Source: Desulfurispora thermophila DSM 16022
GTDB lineage: Bacteria; Bacillota; Desulfotomaculia; Desulfotomaculales; Desulfurisporaceae
Assembly (NCBI RefSeq): GCF_000376385.1
Contig: NZ_AQWN01000002.1
Span: forward strand, 115 to 64,114
Direction of reading: 5' to 3'
DNA: 64,000 nt
In this document: positions 39,150 through 47,552 of the stretch, in pieces
Layout: each line of letters begins with the position of its first letter
How positions within the stretch are numbered: position 1 is the first letter of the stretch
Translations under genes and position numbers: made by a program
The notes under the pieces: model-generated
The model's input: the letters and a program-made list of their open reading frames with translations, nothing else
Databases searched by the model: none
Told to the model about the DNA's origin: nothing

Positions 39150-40511
39150 ATGGATAATGCTTATTCCAGCATTTTTCACGGTTCCTATGACGGCCTGGTG
39201 CTTTGCGATAGCAATGGTGTGTTGCTTAACCTGAATGAGGGCTACCGGCGCATTACCGGGGCATCCGTCCAGGATGTGCGGGAGGCGCTGGGCCGGCCCA
39301 TGGCAGAACTGGTGCAGGAAGGGGTGGTTGCTCCTTCGGTAACTCTGGAGGTACTGCGCCGCAAGCAGGCGGTTACGCTGTTGCAGCGCATCAAAACCGG
39401 TCGCATTGTGCTGGCAACCGGGAATCCGCTTTATGATGAAATAGGGCGGATAAAATATGTGGTGACCAATGTGCGCAGCAACAGCTGGCCCGGTGTTTTG
39501 GACAGTGGCTTTGGTGTCCGGCAGGGGAAAAAGCTGGAATATATCTGGAGCGCCGGCCAGGGCTTGCCCGTACTGGTGGCGTCCAGTCCCGCCATGGGCA
39601 AAGTGCTGGAACTGGCCCGGCGGGTGGCGGCTTCCAGCCTGCCGGTGATCATCTGCGGCGAGTCGGGTACGGGCAAGGATGTGCTGGCCAGGTTCATCCA
39701 CGCTTGCAGCCTGGTGGCGGACGGGCCTTTTGTGCCGGTAAACTGTGCCGCTGTGCAGGAAAATCTGCTGGAAGCCGAGCTTTTTGGTTACGAGCCGGGG
39801 GCATTTACCGGTGCCAGCAAACGGGGCAAAGAAGGGCTGGTGGAAGTAGCCCACGGCGGTACCCTGTTCCTGGATGAAATAGCCGAAATCCCGGTGCGCA
39901 TGCAGGCCAAGCTGTTACGCTTTTTGCAGGACGGCGAGTTCTACCGGGTGGGCGGCAATCGCCCCCGGCATGTGCAGGTGCGCCTGATCTGTGCCACCAA
40001 TCAGAATTTGTCCGAATTAATCAATAAAGGGTTATTCCGCTCCGACCTGTATTACCGCATGGCCGGTGTCACGCTGAACTTGCCCGCCCTGCGGGAACGG
40101 CGGGAGGACATCTGGCTTTTGGCCGGACATTTTATACGCCAGGTTGGGCTGAAGTATGGGCGGGAAAAGGTATTTGATCCACAGGTGCGGCCGCTTCTGG
40201 AGGCGTATGCCTGGCCGGGTAATGTGCGGGAACTGCAGAATACGGTGGAAAGGGTTTATGTGCTGGCGGCAGGAGAAATAATCGACCCGGATGATGTGCA
40301 GGAGTTGTTGGATGTTCTCCCGCCGCCGGCCGATTTGACTGGCTCCGCCGCTGGAGATATGGTGGGCGACTTTAAAAAGTTGCAGGAGCAGTTTGAGAAG
40401 GAGTTGTTCCAGAAAGCCATGCGGCAGTATGGCAGCATTCGGGGAACGGCCAGAGCGCTGGGGCTGGCTCCAGCTACTGTAATTAGAAAATTGAGAAAGT
40501 ATAAAATATAA
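39150..40511 (+). CDS. Sigma-54-dependent transcriptional activator with PAS domain
   Basis: 453 aa. PAS domain (about 5-110, [20 protein letters not shown]), AAA+ domain with Walker A GESGTGKD, the sigma-54 contact loop [16 protein letters not shown] and the R-finger region, then a Fis-type helix-turn-helix ([21 protein letters not shown]) at the C-terminus. No receiver domain, so the PAS domain probably senses a ligand. ATG 39150 is preferred over GTG 39141 on ribosome-binding-site spacing (AGGGGTGG). A sigma-54 promoter match lies 277 bp after its stop, so it likely controls the ligase-MBL-abfD genes. Confidence 0.94.
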   Translation: MDNAYSSIFHGSYDGLVLCDSNGVLLNLNEGYRRITGASVQDVREALGRPMAELVQEGVVAPSVTLEVLRRKQAVTLLQRIKTGRIVLATGNPLYDEIGRIKYVVTNVRSNSWPGVLDSGFGVRQGKKLEYIWSAGQGLPVLVASSPAMGKVLELARRVAASSLPVIICGESGTGKDVLARFIHACSLVADGPFVPVNCAAVQENLLEAELFGYEPGAFTGASKRGKEGLVEVAHGGTLFLDEIAEIPVRMQAKLLRFLQDGEFYRVGGNRPRHVQVRLICATNQNLSELINKGLFRSDLYYRMAGVTLNLPALRERREDIWLLAGHFIRQVGLKYGREKVFDPQVRPLLEAYAWPGNVRELQNTVERVYVLAAGEIIDPDDVQELLDVLPPPADLTGSAAGDMVGDFKKLQEQFEKELFQKAMRQYGSIRGTARALGLAPATVIRKLRKYKI

Positions 40512-40560
40512 TTTTCAAATTAATGATGGATGTTTTATTGAAGAAACAACCTGTTCCAGG

Positions 40561-40592
40561 GAGCTACCGTTCAATACGGTAGCTCTTTTACT
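40561..40592 (+). terminator. Terminator after the sigma-54 activator
   Basis: GAGCTACCGT - TCAAT - ACGGTAGCTC followed by TTTTA; perfect 10-bp stem. Confidence 0.88.
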
Positions 40593-40688
40593 TACAGGGG
40601 AACTTTAGAATTAGCGCTTTCTTTAGAAAAGTTAAGAGTTTTATGTTTATCCTTGCTAAACTGGCTACCCTTTATGTTAACTGTTTGG

Positions 40689-40710
40689 CTCAAGTGTTTT
40701 GAGTCTCAAA
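40689..40710. promoter_or_regulatory. Candidate enhancer sites for the sigma-54 activator
   Basis: Perfect palindrome TTTGAG-T-CTCAAA (40698-40710), overlapped on its left by CTCAA-N5-TTGAG (40689-40703). It is about 80-100 bp upstream of the -24 box, a typical distance for a sigma-54 upstream activating sequence. Confidence 0.5.
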
Positions 40711-40787
40711 CAAAAACCTGTTGGTGGTGTTGTTTTTCCAACTGCTCAAATAAAAGAAAAACGGGAGCCCGGGGCTTTCAGGGGCTC

Positions 40788-40802
40788 TGGAACGGTTTTT
40801 GC
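40788..40802 (+). promoter_or_regulatory. Sigma-54 (-24/-12) promoter of the acyl-CoA ligase operon
   Basis: TGGAAC-GGTTT-TTGC, compared with the consensus TGGCAC-N5-TTGC: one mismatch, invariant GG and GC at the right spacing. The expected start near 40814 leaves a 30-base leader to ATG 40844. Confidence 0.72.
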
Positions 40803-40843
40803 GGTTTTGGTAATGCCAAAAGCAAAGGGAAGGGGTGATTTAT

Positions 40844-42496
40844 ATGACAGTACCTTATGAAAGCTTCTGGCCGGCCCGTCTGCCCAGAACGCTTTCCTAT
40901 CCCCGGGTGCCGCTCCACCGCCTGCTGGAAGTAGCGGCCGAGTTTTACCCCGACAAAACGGCCATCAATTATTATGGCTGTCCGCTTAGCTACCGGCAAA
41001 TGCTGGAGCAGGTTTACCAGCTGGCCGGAGCCCTGGCGGCGCGCGGTCTGCAGCAGGGTGACAGGGTGGCTCTTTATATGCAGAACACACCGCACTATGT
41101 GGTGGCTTTTTACGGTGTGTTGCGGGCCGGGGGAGTGGTGGTGCCGATCAACCCCATGCTCACCGGGCATGAGTTGCTGTTCTTGCTGCAGGATAGTGAG
41201 GCTACGGGCTTGATTACTACCAGCGATCTCTATCCGCGGGTGGCTGCTGTGGCGGAGCAGACCGGATTGCGCTTTGTTGTTACAGGCACATACCAAGATT
41301 ATCTGTTGAAGAAGCCTACCCTACCTCTGCCCGATACTGTGCTGGGTGCCTCAGGGTTGGAGAGCGGTGTTCTTACCTGGAGGGATGTACTGCAGGAGAA
41401 TCAATCACCACCTGCGGTGCAGGTAACGCCGGAGCAGTTCTGCTTTTTGCCTTACACTTCGGGTTCAACCGGTGTGCCCAAGGGTTGTATGCACACCCAT
41501 CAGACCGTCATGGCCAATTTGATCAGTTCTTACTACTGGCTGACCAATACGGTTTCCAGTGTGCATCTGGCCACCCTGCCCCTTTTTCATGTCACCGGTC
41601 TGGTGCACAGCATGCTGGCTCCTCTGTATGCCGGCGCGACGGTTGTCCTGCTCACCCGCTGGGACAAACGGGCGGCATTGGAGGCCATAGAAAAATACCG
41701 CTGCACGCACTGGGTGAACATCACCACCATGTTGATTGATTTTTTAACCATTCCGGATCTGAGCGGGCGGGATTTAAGTTCCCTGGTGCTGGTGGGTGGG
41801 GGCGGAGCGCCGCTACCCGAAGCAGTGGGCAGACGCTGGGAAGAGCTCACCGGGCTAAGGTATGTGGAAGGGTACGGTATGACGGAAACAATTTCCCAGA
41901 CCCATTTCAACCCGCCCGACCGGCCCAAGCTGCAGTGTATCGGTATTCCCGACTTCAATGTGGATGCCCGCATTGTGGATGTGGAAAGCGGTGCGGAACT
42001 GCCTCCGGGTATGGCCGGCGAGTTGGTGATCAGCGGACCCGAAGTATTTTTGGGCTACTGGAAGAGGCCGCAGGAAACCAGTGCTTCCTTTATTGAGCTG
42101 AATGGGAAAAAGTTTTTCCGCACCGGTGACATCGCCCGTATGGACGAGGAGGGGTACTTTTATATTGTGGACCGCACCAAGCGCATGATCAATGCCGCCG
42201 GCTACAAAGTCTGGCCGGCCGAGGTGGAAAGCCATCTTTATCAGCACCCGGCCGTTCTGGAAGCCTGTGTGGTGGGGGTGGCGCACCCGGTGCGGGTGGA
42301 GGAAGTGCGGGCCTATGTGGTGCTGCGGGAAGGATACAGGGGTAAAATAGCTCCGGAGGAACTGATTAACTGGTGTAAAGAGCGCATGGCGCCATATAAA
42401 TATCCGCGCCAGGTTGTGTTCGTGGATAGCCTGCCCCGCACTGCCACCGGTAAGGTTAACTGGCGGCAGGTGCAGGAAACAGCCCGGCAGGAGTAG
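40844..42496 (+). CDS. AMP-forming acyl-CoA ligase
   Basis: 550 aa from ATG 40844 behind AAGGGGTGAT. P-loop YTSGSTGVPKG at about 207-217, the A5-like motif GYGMTETISQTHFN, hinge VDRTKRMINAAGYKVWPAEVE and catalytic Lys in RTATGKVNW. Activates a carboxylic acid with ATP and CoA. Neighbouring abfD suggests 4-hydroxybutyrate or a related C4 acid; chain length cannot be read from the sequence. First gene of ligase-MBL-abfD, 10 bp before the MBL gene. Confidence 0.9.
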   Translation: MTVPYESFWPARLPRTLSYPRVPLHRLLEVAAEFYPDKTAINYYGCPLSYRQMLEQVYQLAGALAARGLQQGDRVALYMQNTPHYVVAFYGVLRAGGVVVPINPMLTGHELLFLLQDSEATGLITTSDLYPRVAAVAEQTGLRFVVTGTYQDYLLKKPTLPLPDTVLGASGLESGVLTWRDVLQENQSPPAVQVTPEQFCFLPYTSGSTGVPKGCMHTHQTVMANLISSYYWLTNTVSSVHLATLPLFHVTGLVHSMLAPLYAGATVVLLTRWDKRAALEAIEKYRCTHWVNITTMLIDFLTIPDLSGRDLSSLVLVGGGGAPLPEAVGRRWEELTGLRYVEGYGMTETISQTHFNPPDRPKLQCIGIPDFNVDARIVDVESGAELPPGMAGELVISGPEVFLGYWKRPQETSASFIELNGKKFFRTGDIARMDEEGYFYIVDRTKRMINAAGYKVWPAEVESHLYQHPAVLEACVVGVAHPVRVEEVRAYVVLREGYRGKIAPEELINWCKERMAPYKYPRQVVFVDSLPRTATGKVNWRQVQETARQE

Positions 42497-42506
42497 GAGG
42501 TGTGCT

Positions 42507-43301
42507 ATGTACCGGATTATACCATTGCAGGTAGCGGAAATAATGGCCCCGCTGGGTGTGGTGGCCATGTTTGGCGATATGCAAAAGCTGCTGGTGGCGC
42601 CCGTGTTTGTTTTTTACCTGGAGGGTGGAGACAAGAAAATACTGGTGGATGCTGGAGTCAACGCTCCCGACAGCAGTGGGACGGTGCACGGTTTCCCCAT
42701 CATGGGCGGCGGAGAACAGGGGCTGCGCCAGGCTCTGGCCCAAGTGGGGGTGCAGCCCGAAGAAGTTGATTTTTTAATTCTCACCCATTTGCACTTTGAC
42801 CATTGTGCTATGTTGCCGCTGTTCCGGCGGGCGCGAATTGTGGTGCAGGAAAAGGAATGGCGGACGGCGCACAATCCGGTGCCCATTGCCCGGGCGGTGT
42901 ACGAGCGTGAACTGTTTGCGACGCTGGAACGGATGAATCTGGTGCTGGTTAATGGGGACTGCGAAATAGCACCGGGAGTGAAGGTTTTATTATTACCGGG
43001 GCATACCCAGGGCATGCAGGGTGTGGCGGTGGACACCGGACAAGGCAGGTTTGTCCTGGCCGGAGATTTGCTCTACAGCTATTACAACCTGGATCCGTCC
43101 TTGTCGTCATTTAAAGACCTGAGGGGGAACGAAATAGCTGTACTGCCCCGTCCCGATTTGCCCTTTTTGCCTCCGGCCGTGCATATAGACTTGAGTGACT
43201 GGTATGCCAGTTGCTGGAAGGCGGTGGCGCAGGCCGGTGGACGGGAAAGGGTTATCCCCGGTCACGATCCGGCGGTGGCGGGAAAGGTTTTTGGTGAGTA
43301 A
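42507..43301 (+). CDS. MBL-fold hydrolase (lactonase-like)
   Basis: 264 aa from ATG 42507 after GGAGGTGTGCT. Zinc motif HLHFDH at 94-99, then PGHTQGMQG, a bridging Asp in LAGDLLYS and a late PGHDP His, the pattern of the N-acyl-homoserine-lactonase-like branch. In this operon it might hydrolyse a lactone (such as gamma-butyrolactone to 4-hydroxybutyrate) or a thioester. This role is inferred from context only. Confidence 0.85.
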   Translation: MYRIIPLQVAEIMAPLGVVAMFGDMQKLLVAPVFVFYLEGGDKKILVDAGVNAPDSSGTVHGFPIMGGGEQGLRQALAQVGVQPEEVDFLILTHLHFDHCAMLPLFRRARIVVQEKEWRTAHNPVPIARAVYERELFATLERMNLVLVNGDCEIAPGVKVLLLPGHTQGMQGVAVDTGQGRFVLAGDLLYSYYNLDPSLSSFKDLRGNEIAVLPRPDLPFLPPAVHIDLSDWYASCWKAVAQAGGRERVIPGHDPAVAGKVFGE

Positions 43302-43308
43302 AGTTAGT

Positions 43309-43320
43309 TTTGACGTCAAA
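43309..43320. promoter_or_regulatory. Perfect palindrome upstream of abfD
   Basis: TTTGACGTCAAA between the MBL gene and abfD. It shares TTTGA/TCAAA half-sites with the 40698-40710 palindrome but with a two-base rather than three-base centre. Confidence 0.4.
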
Positions 43321-43348
43321 CAGAATACAATCATCAGGAGGGAAAACA

Positions 43349-44851
43349 ATGGCTCTGGTTAGTGGCAAAGATTACATGGAGCGCCTGGCTAAAATGAAGC
43401 CCAATGTTTATCTCAATGGTCGGGCAATTGACCGCACGGACGAGCGGCTGCGGGGCGGGATCAACATCATTAAGGAGACCTTTGAACTGGCGGCCCGGCC
43501 CGAGTGGCAGGAATTGTGCGTGGTGGAATCCCATCTGGGAGTGGGCAAAATCAACCGGTTCTGTCACATTCACCAGAGCAAGGAGGATTTGCTTCAGAAA
43601 CAAAAAATGACCCGCCTGCTCTGCCAGCGGGTGGGCGGTTGTATTCAGCGCTGCATGGGCATTGATGCACTGAATGCCCTTTCAGTGGTAACAAAGGAGA
43701 TGGACGACATACTGGGTACGGTTTACCACCAGCGCTTTCTGGACTACCTGAAATATTTTCAGAGCAACGACCTGGTCGGGTGCTGTGCCCAGACCGATGT
43801 GAAGGGCGACCGTGGCAAACGGCCCCATCAACAAACCGACCCCGACCTTTACCTGCGCATTGTGGAAGAGCGGGAGGACGGCATAGTCGTCCGGGGAGCC
43901 AAAGCGCACAATACCGCCGCTCCCTATGTGGACGAGATCATAGTCTTGCCTACCCGGGCCATGACACCGCAGGACGGCGCCTACGCTGTGGCCTTCGCCA
44001 TTCCGGCCGACTGGCCGGGAGTGAAGCTGGTGATCCGGCCGGCCCACCCCAGAAAGCGGGTGCACCTGGAGGCGCCCATCTTCCAGTTTGGCGACGCCGA
44101 GTCCTTTACCATTTTTGATGATGTCTTTGTGCCCAAAGAGCGGGTCTTTATGAAAGGTGAGCATATGTTTGCCGGATTTTTGGCCCTCATGTTCGCCCAT
44201 TTCCACCGCCATTCCTACACGGGTTGCAAGCCGGCCATTTCGGATATTATCGCCAGCGCCGCCGCCCTGGTCACCGAGTACAACGGCATTGAAAAGCTGC
44301 CCCATGTGCAGGAAAAAATCTCCCACATAATTGGTACGGCCGAATTGGTTTATGCCGCGGGTATTGCCAGTGCCGAGTATTCCGAGAAGTTTGCCTCGGG
44401 TACCCAGGTGCCCGATGAAATTTTCACCAATGTGGGCCGGCGCCATGCCGGACAGAATGTCTACCACGAGTATGAGATTCTGGCTGACCTGGCCGGCGGC
44501 CTGTGCGCCACCCTGCCCTTTGAAGAGGACTTTTTCAGTGAGGAAAACGGCAGCCTCCTGCATAAATACATCCAGCGCGTGGCCGGTGTGGCGGTGGAGG
44601 ATGTGCACCGCTGCTACCGCCTGCTGGAGCACATGATCGTGGGCGACATGGCCGGTGTCATGCAGGTGGCTGGCATTCACGGCGGCGGTTCACCACATAT
44701 GGAGACCGTGACCATGATGCAGCGCTATCCCATGGCGGATCTGAAGAAGATAGCCAAATATCTGGCGGGTATTGATACCAATTTTGTTTGTTTTCACCGG
44801 GAAACCGTGACGCCCAAAAAGCTGCTGGAAAAATACAAGCCGGGGCGGTAG
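43349..44851 (+). CDS. abfD: 4-Hydroxybutyryl-CoA dehydratase / vinylacetyl-CoA delta-isomerase
   Basis: 500 aa from ATG 43349 with AGGAGGG upstream. FAD and [4Fe-4S] enzyme of the HpaB-like fold, converting 4-hydroxybutyryl-CoA to crotonyl-CoA. The four cluster ligands known from Clostridium aminobutyricum (Cys99, Cys103, His292, Cys299) have exact counterparts: Cys98 and Cys102 in GGCIQRCMG, and His286 and Cys293 in HFHRHSYTGC, with spacing conserved. That separates it from flavin hydroxylases of the same family. Follows the MBL gene by 47 bp; ends before a strong terminator. Such enzymes are oxygen-sensitive, fitting an anaerobe. Confidence 0.94.
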   Translation: MALVSGKDYMERLAKMKPNVYLNGRAIDRTDERLRGGINIIKETFELAARPEWQELCVVESHLGVGKINRFCHIHQSKEDLLQKQKMTRLLCQRVGGCIQRCMGIDALNALSVVTKEMDDILGTVYHQRFLDYLKYFQSNDLVGCCAQTDVKGDRGKRPHQQTDPDLYLRIVEEREDGIVVRGAKAHNTAAPYVDEIIVLPTRAMTPQDGAYAVAFAIPADWPGVKLVIRPAHPRKRVHLEAPIFQFGDAESFTIFDDVFVPKERVFMKGEHMFAGFLALMFAHFHRHSYTGCKPAISDIIASAAALVTEYNGIEKLPHVQEKISHIIGTAELVYAAGIASAEYSEKFASGTQVPDEIFTNVGRRHAGQNVYHEYEILADLAGGLCATLPFEEDFFSEENGSLLHKYIQRVAGVAVEDVHRCYRLLEHMIVGDMAGVMQVAGIHGGGSPHMETVTMMQRYPMADLKKIAKYLAGIDTNFVCFHRETVTPKKLLEKYKPGR

Positions 44852-44910
44852 ATTGGTGCGTTGGTTGTCTATAAGGGACAGTAGTTTTGGGTATGGTTCC
44901 GAAAACATGA

Positions 44911-44948
44911 TAAAAGCCAGCATCTTCAACCTAAAGATGCTGGCTTTT
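44911..44948. terminator. Bidirectional terminator, abfD / tRNA operon
   Basis: TAAAAGCCAGCATCTT - CAACCT - AAGATGCTGGCTTTTTA; 12-bp or longer stem with runs on both strands, between converging units. Confidence 0.92.
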
Positions 44949-44951
44949 TAC

Positions 44952-45026
44952 TGGAGGCGACACCCGGATTTGAACCGGGGAATGGAGGATTTGCAGTCCT
45001 CTGCCTTACCACTTGGCTATGTCGCC
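44952..45026 (-). tRNA. tRNA-Cys (GCA)
   Basis: Read on the - strand: acceptor GGCGACA / TGTCGCC, anticodon GCA in CTGCAAA, T-loop GGTTCAAATCC, discriminator T and encoded CCA. Confidence 0.97.
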
Positions 45027-45034
45027 GGATAAAA

Positions 45035-45109
45035 TGGAGCGGAAGACGGGATTCGAACCCGCGACCCTCGCCTTGGCAAGGCGATGCTCTACCACTGAGC
45101 CACTTCCGC
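45035..45109 (-). tRNA. tRNA-Gly (GCC)
   Basis: Acceptor GCGGAAG / CTTCCGC, anticodon GCC in TTGCCAA, T-loop GGTTCGAATCC, encoded CCA. Nine bases from its neighbours. Confidence 0.97.
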
Positions 45110-45117
45110 AGATAAGT

Positions 45118-45193
<76 letters not shown>

Positions 45194-45201
45194 ATGATAT
45201 A

Positions 45202-45278
45202 TGGCGGAGCTGACGGGAGTCGAACCCGCGATCTCCGGCGTGACAGGCCGGCATGTTAGACCACTACACCACAGCTCC
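45202..45278 (-). tRNA. tRNA-Asp (GUC)
   Basis: Acceptor GGAGCTG / CAGCTCC, anticodon GTC in CTGTCAC, T-loop GGTTCGACTCC, discriminator G, encoded CCA. First gene of the Asp-Phe-Gly-Cys operon. Confidence 0.97.
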
Positions 45279-45313
45279 TTATTTTTTGCATGCTTGCCGC
45301 ACCGGCAATGATA

Positions 45314-45342
45314 AGTATACAAAATGTTAACGGGTAAGTCAA
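45314..45342 (-). promoter_or_regulatory. Promoter of the tRNA operon
   Basis: On the - strand: TTGACT (45342-45337), 17 bp, TATACT (45319-45314), about 36 bases before tRNA-Asp. Confidence 0.8.
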
Positions 45343-45569
45343 TAATAATTTTATCCAGGTGAAAAAAAATTAACATCCTTGGAGGGATGGGATGATGGTT
45401 TATCCGCCGGCTCAGGCAGGAAAACTAAAGCAAATGATGTAATAAAAAAATGCCGGGCATTTTACCCGGCGAGAAAAGAGAGGAAGAGATAGTGAGTGGC
45501 CAGTATTAGCATATGAAAAAACAAGTTATAATGTAAATAAATGGCACATTTTTTATGGGAGATGATAGC

Positions 45570-46988
45570 GTGCTGGATCGGCAGTTGCTAAAAGAAGTGC
45601 TGGACTTGGCCCTGGCGGCCGGCGGTGATTTTGCCGACATATTTGTGGAGAATAAGGCGGTAACCTCCATCAGCTGTGAGGATGGCCGGATAGAGCGGGT
45701 GATTACGGGAGTGGAATGTGGAGCCGGGGTGCGGGTTTTGTCCGGCGATGCTACTTCATACGCTTTTACCAATGACCTTTCCAGAGACAGTCTGCTGGAA
45801 GTGGCCCGCATTGCCAGTCATGCCGCGCAAGGTGACCGGCTGGAAGCGTGTTTTGACTTGCGGCGGCAGGAGACAAAGAACTTTTTTACCGTCATCAAGC
45901 GGCCTGATCAGGTAGCCACCGCGCAAAAGGTGGAGGTGGTGCAGGCGGCCGACCGGGCAGCCCGGCAGGTGGACAGGGAAAAAATCAAACAGGTGCAGGT
46001 GGGTTACGGGGATGTGGTGCAGCAGGTGGTGATGGCCAACAGCGAAGGCGATTATGTGGCCGATGAGCGAATCCGCACCCGCCTGATTGTACAGGCGGTG
46101 GCCATGGAACAGGGCGTACTTCAGACCGGTTACGAGGCCCTGGGCAATGTTAAAGGTTTTGAGCTGGTGGAGGGCGATGTGGCCGAGGCGCTGGCCCGCA
46201 CGGCGGCCGAGCGGGCGGTAAAAATGCTCTCTGCTCAGCCGGCTCCTGCCGGGCGCATGCCTGTAGTCATGGCCGGTGAGGCGGGAGGTACCATGGTGCA
46301 TGAGGCTTGCGGGCATGGACTGGAGGCCGATCTGGTGCAAAAAGGGCTTTCGGTCTATGCCGGCAAGGTGGGCCAAAAAGTGGCAGCCACCGGGGTGACG
46401 GTGGTTGATGATGCCACTCTGGACGTGCACTATGGTTCATATGCTTATGATGACGAGGCTGTTCCGGCGGAAAAGGTGGTTTTGATTAAAGACGGTGTGC
46501 TGCAGGATTTTCTGTATGACCGTCTGACAGCGCGGCAGGAGAAAAGGCGCAGCAACGGGCACGGCCGGCGGGAGTCGTACCAGTACAAGCCCATTCCCCG
46601 CATGGCCAACACATACATTGCTCCGGGCAAGGAGGACCCGGAGAAAATCATCCGGGAGGCCAAACAGGGCCTTTTGGTGAAAAAAATGGGGGGCGGGCAG
46701 GTTAATACTACGACGGGTGATTTTGTCTTTGATGTAGCGGAGGGTTATTTGATTGTAGACGGTCAGGTGGGTCCGCTGGTGCGGGGAGCTACACTGACAG
46801 GCAATGGACCGGAGGTTTTGCAACAGGTGGAGATGGTGGGAGCCGACCTGGGCTTTACCATTGGTACATGCGGTAAGGACGGGCAAGGTGTGCCGGTGAG
46901 TGACGCTCAGCCGACTATTTTTATCAAACAACTGGTGGTGGGTGGAACGGCATCTGGTCAAGCGAATGGTGAGATACGGCGGCTGTAA
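45570..46988 (+). CDS. tldD: TldD-family metalloprotease
   Basis: 472 aa from GTG 45570, which has GGGAGATGAT at good spacing; ATG 45555 would place that site inside the gene. The zinc motif HEACGH lies in GTMVHEACGHGLEADL at about 245-260, followed by the conserved TGNGPEVL region near the C-terminus. In E. coli TldD works with TldE/PmbA in degrading or maturing small peptides; no tldE is next to it. A short GCCGGGC/ACCCGGC stem (about 45451-45470) precedes the gene. Confidence 0.93.
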   Translation: MLDRQLLKEVLDLALAAGGDFADIFVENKAVTSISCEDGRIERVITGVECGAGVRVLSGDATSYAFTNDLSRDSLLEVARIASHAAQGDRLEACFDLRRQETKNFFTVIKRPDQVATAQKVEVVQAADRAARQVDREKIKQVQVGYGDVVQQVVMANSEGDYVADERIRTRLIVQAVAMEQGVLQTGYEALGNVKGFELVEGDVAEALARTAAERAVKMLSAQPAPAGRMPVVMAGEAGGTMVHEACGHGLEADLVQKGLSVYAGKVGQKVAATGVTVVDDATLDVHYGSYAYDDEAVPAEKVVLIKDGVLQDFLYDRLTARQEKRRSNGHGRRESYQYKPIPRMANTYIAPGKEDPEKIIREAKQGLLVKKMGGGQVNTTTGDFVFDVAEGYLIVDGQVGPLVRGATLTGNGPEVLQQVEMVGADLGFTIGTCGKDGQGVPVSDAQPTIFIKQLVVGGTASGQANGEIRRL

Positions 46989-47278
46989 TGTGCAGGCCGC
47001 TTTGTTTTTCTGCTGGGCTATACATATACTTTATTTTTTCTTGTTGCCAAAATCACTAATTAAACTGAATGGTCAAATATAATGTCTAATTTTTCACAAG
47101 CCTCACGAATGGATTATTCCGGCCGGAGTTGTCCTCTCTCTGCCATCTGCCAGAATTATTCGACATTTAAGAGACCAGCTATTGTGGCCGTCTGTTTATT
47201 ATTTTACAATACAAGCAAGAAAGCAAGCAGGTCGGATAAAGCAGGCAGGTGCAGAACAAAACAAAGGAGGGGACACAT
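46989..47278. other. Intergenic region before the 43-aa gene
   Basis: About 290 bases with no convincing gene. It ends in the ribosome binding site AAAGGAGGGG. No consensus promoter was identified. Confidence 0.5.
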
Positions 47279-47410
47279 ATGGCACCGGCGGTTGCTCAAG
47301 CGGCGGAAAAAATTACGCTTATTCTGGAAAAGTACAGCGACCAAATGGAGCTCATGGATATCATTGATATCGTGGATAATCTGCGTAAACTGGTGGAGAT
47401 GACTGAATGA
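47279..47410 (+). CDS. Small acidic helical protein, 43 aa
   Basis: MAPAVAQAAEKITLILEKYS, then DQMELMDIIDIVDNLRKLVEMTE. ATG start behind the near-perfect site AAAGGAGGGGACAC, with a terminator 44 bases after the stop. Amphipathic heptad-like Leu/Ile pattern suggests one or two helices. Not recognised. Confidence 0.68.
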   Translation: MAPAVAQAAEKITLILEKYSDQMELMDIIDIVDNLRKLVEMTE

Positions 47411-47453
47411 GTAACTCGAAGAGAGAGATAATAAGTCTGCCTGGTCTATGAAG

Positions 47454-47487
47454 GCACCCTCAGTATACTGGGGGTGCTTGGTTTTTT
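47454..47487 (+). terminator. Terminator after the 43-aa gene
   Basis: GCACCCTCAGTA / TACTGGGGGTGC, a 12-bp stem with one G-T pair, then TTGGTTTTTT. Confidence 0.85.
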
Positions 47488-47516
47488 CAGTAAACAAAAA
47501 ACTTGTTCACAGGGAA

Positions 47517-47543
47517 AGCCGGCCGGGTAGCTACCGGCCGGCT
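47517..47543 (-). terminator. Hairpin at the 3' end of acuA
   Basis: AGCCGGCCGG ... CCGGCCGGCT, a very GC-rich near-perfect palindrome; on the - strand it is followed by TTTCCC, so the U-run is short. Confidence 0.6.
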
Positions 47544-47552
47544 GAAGCCATG

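Noticed and set aside
43682-44680. 332-aa open frame on the - strand opposite abfD
   Set aside because: abfD is unambiguous on the + strand; this frame has shadow-type composition.
45542-45557. TGGCAC-ATTTT-TTAT as a sigma-54 promoter of tldD
   Set aside because: The -12 part lacks GC and the start codon would lie too close.
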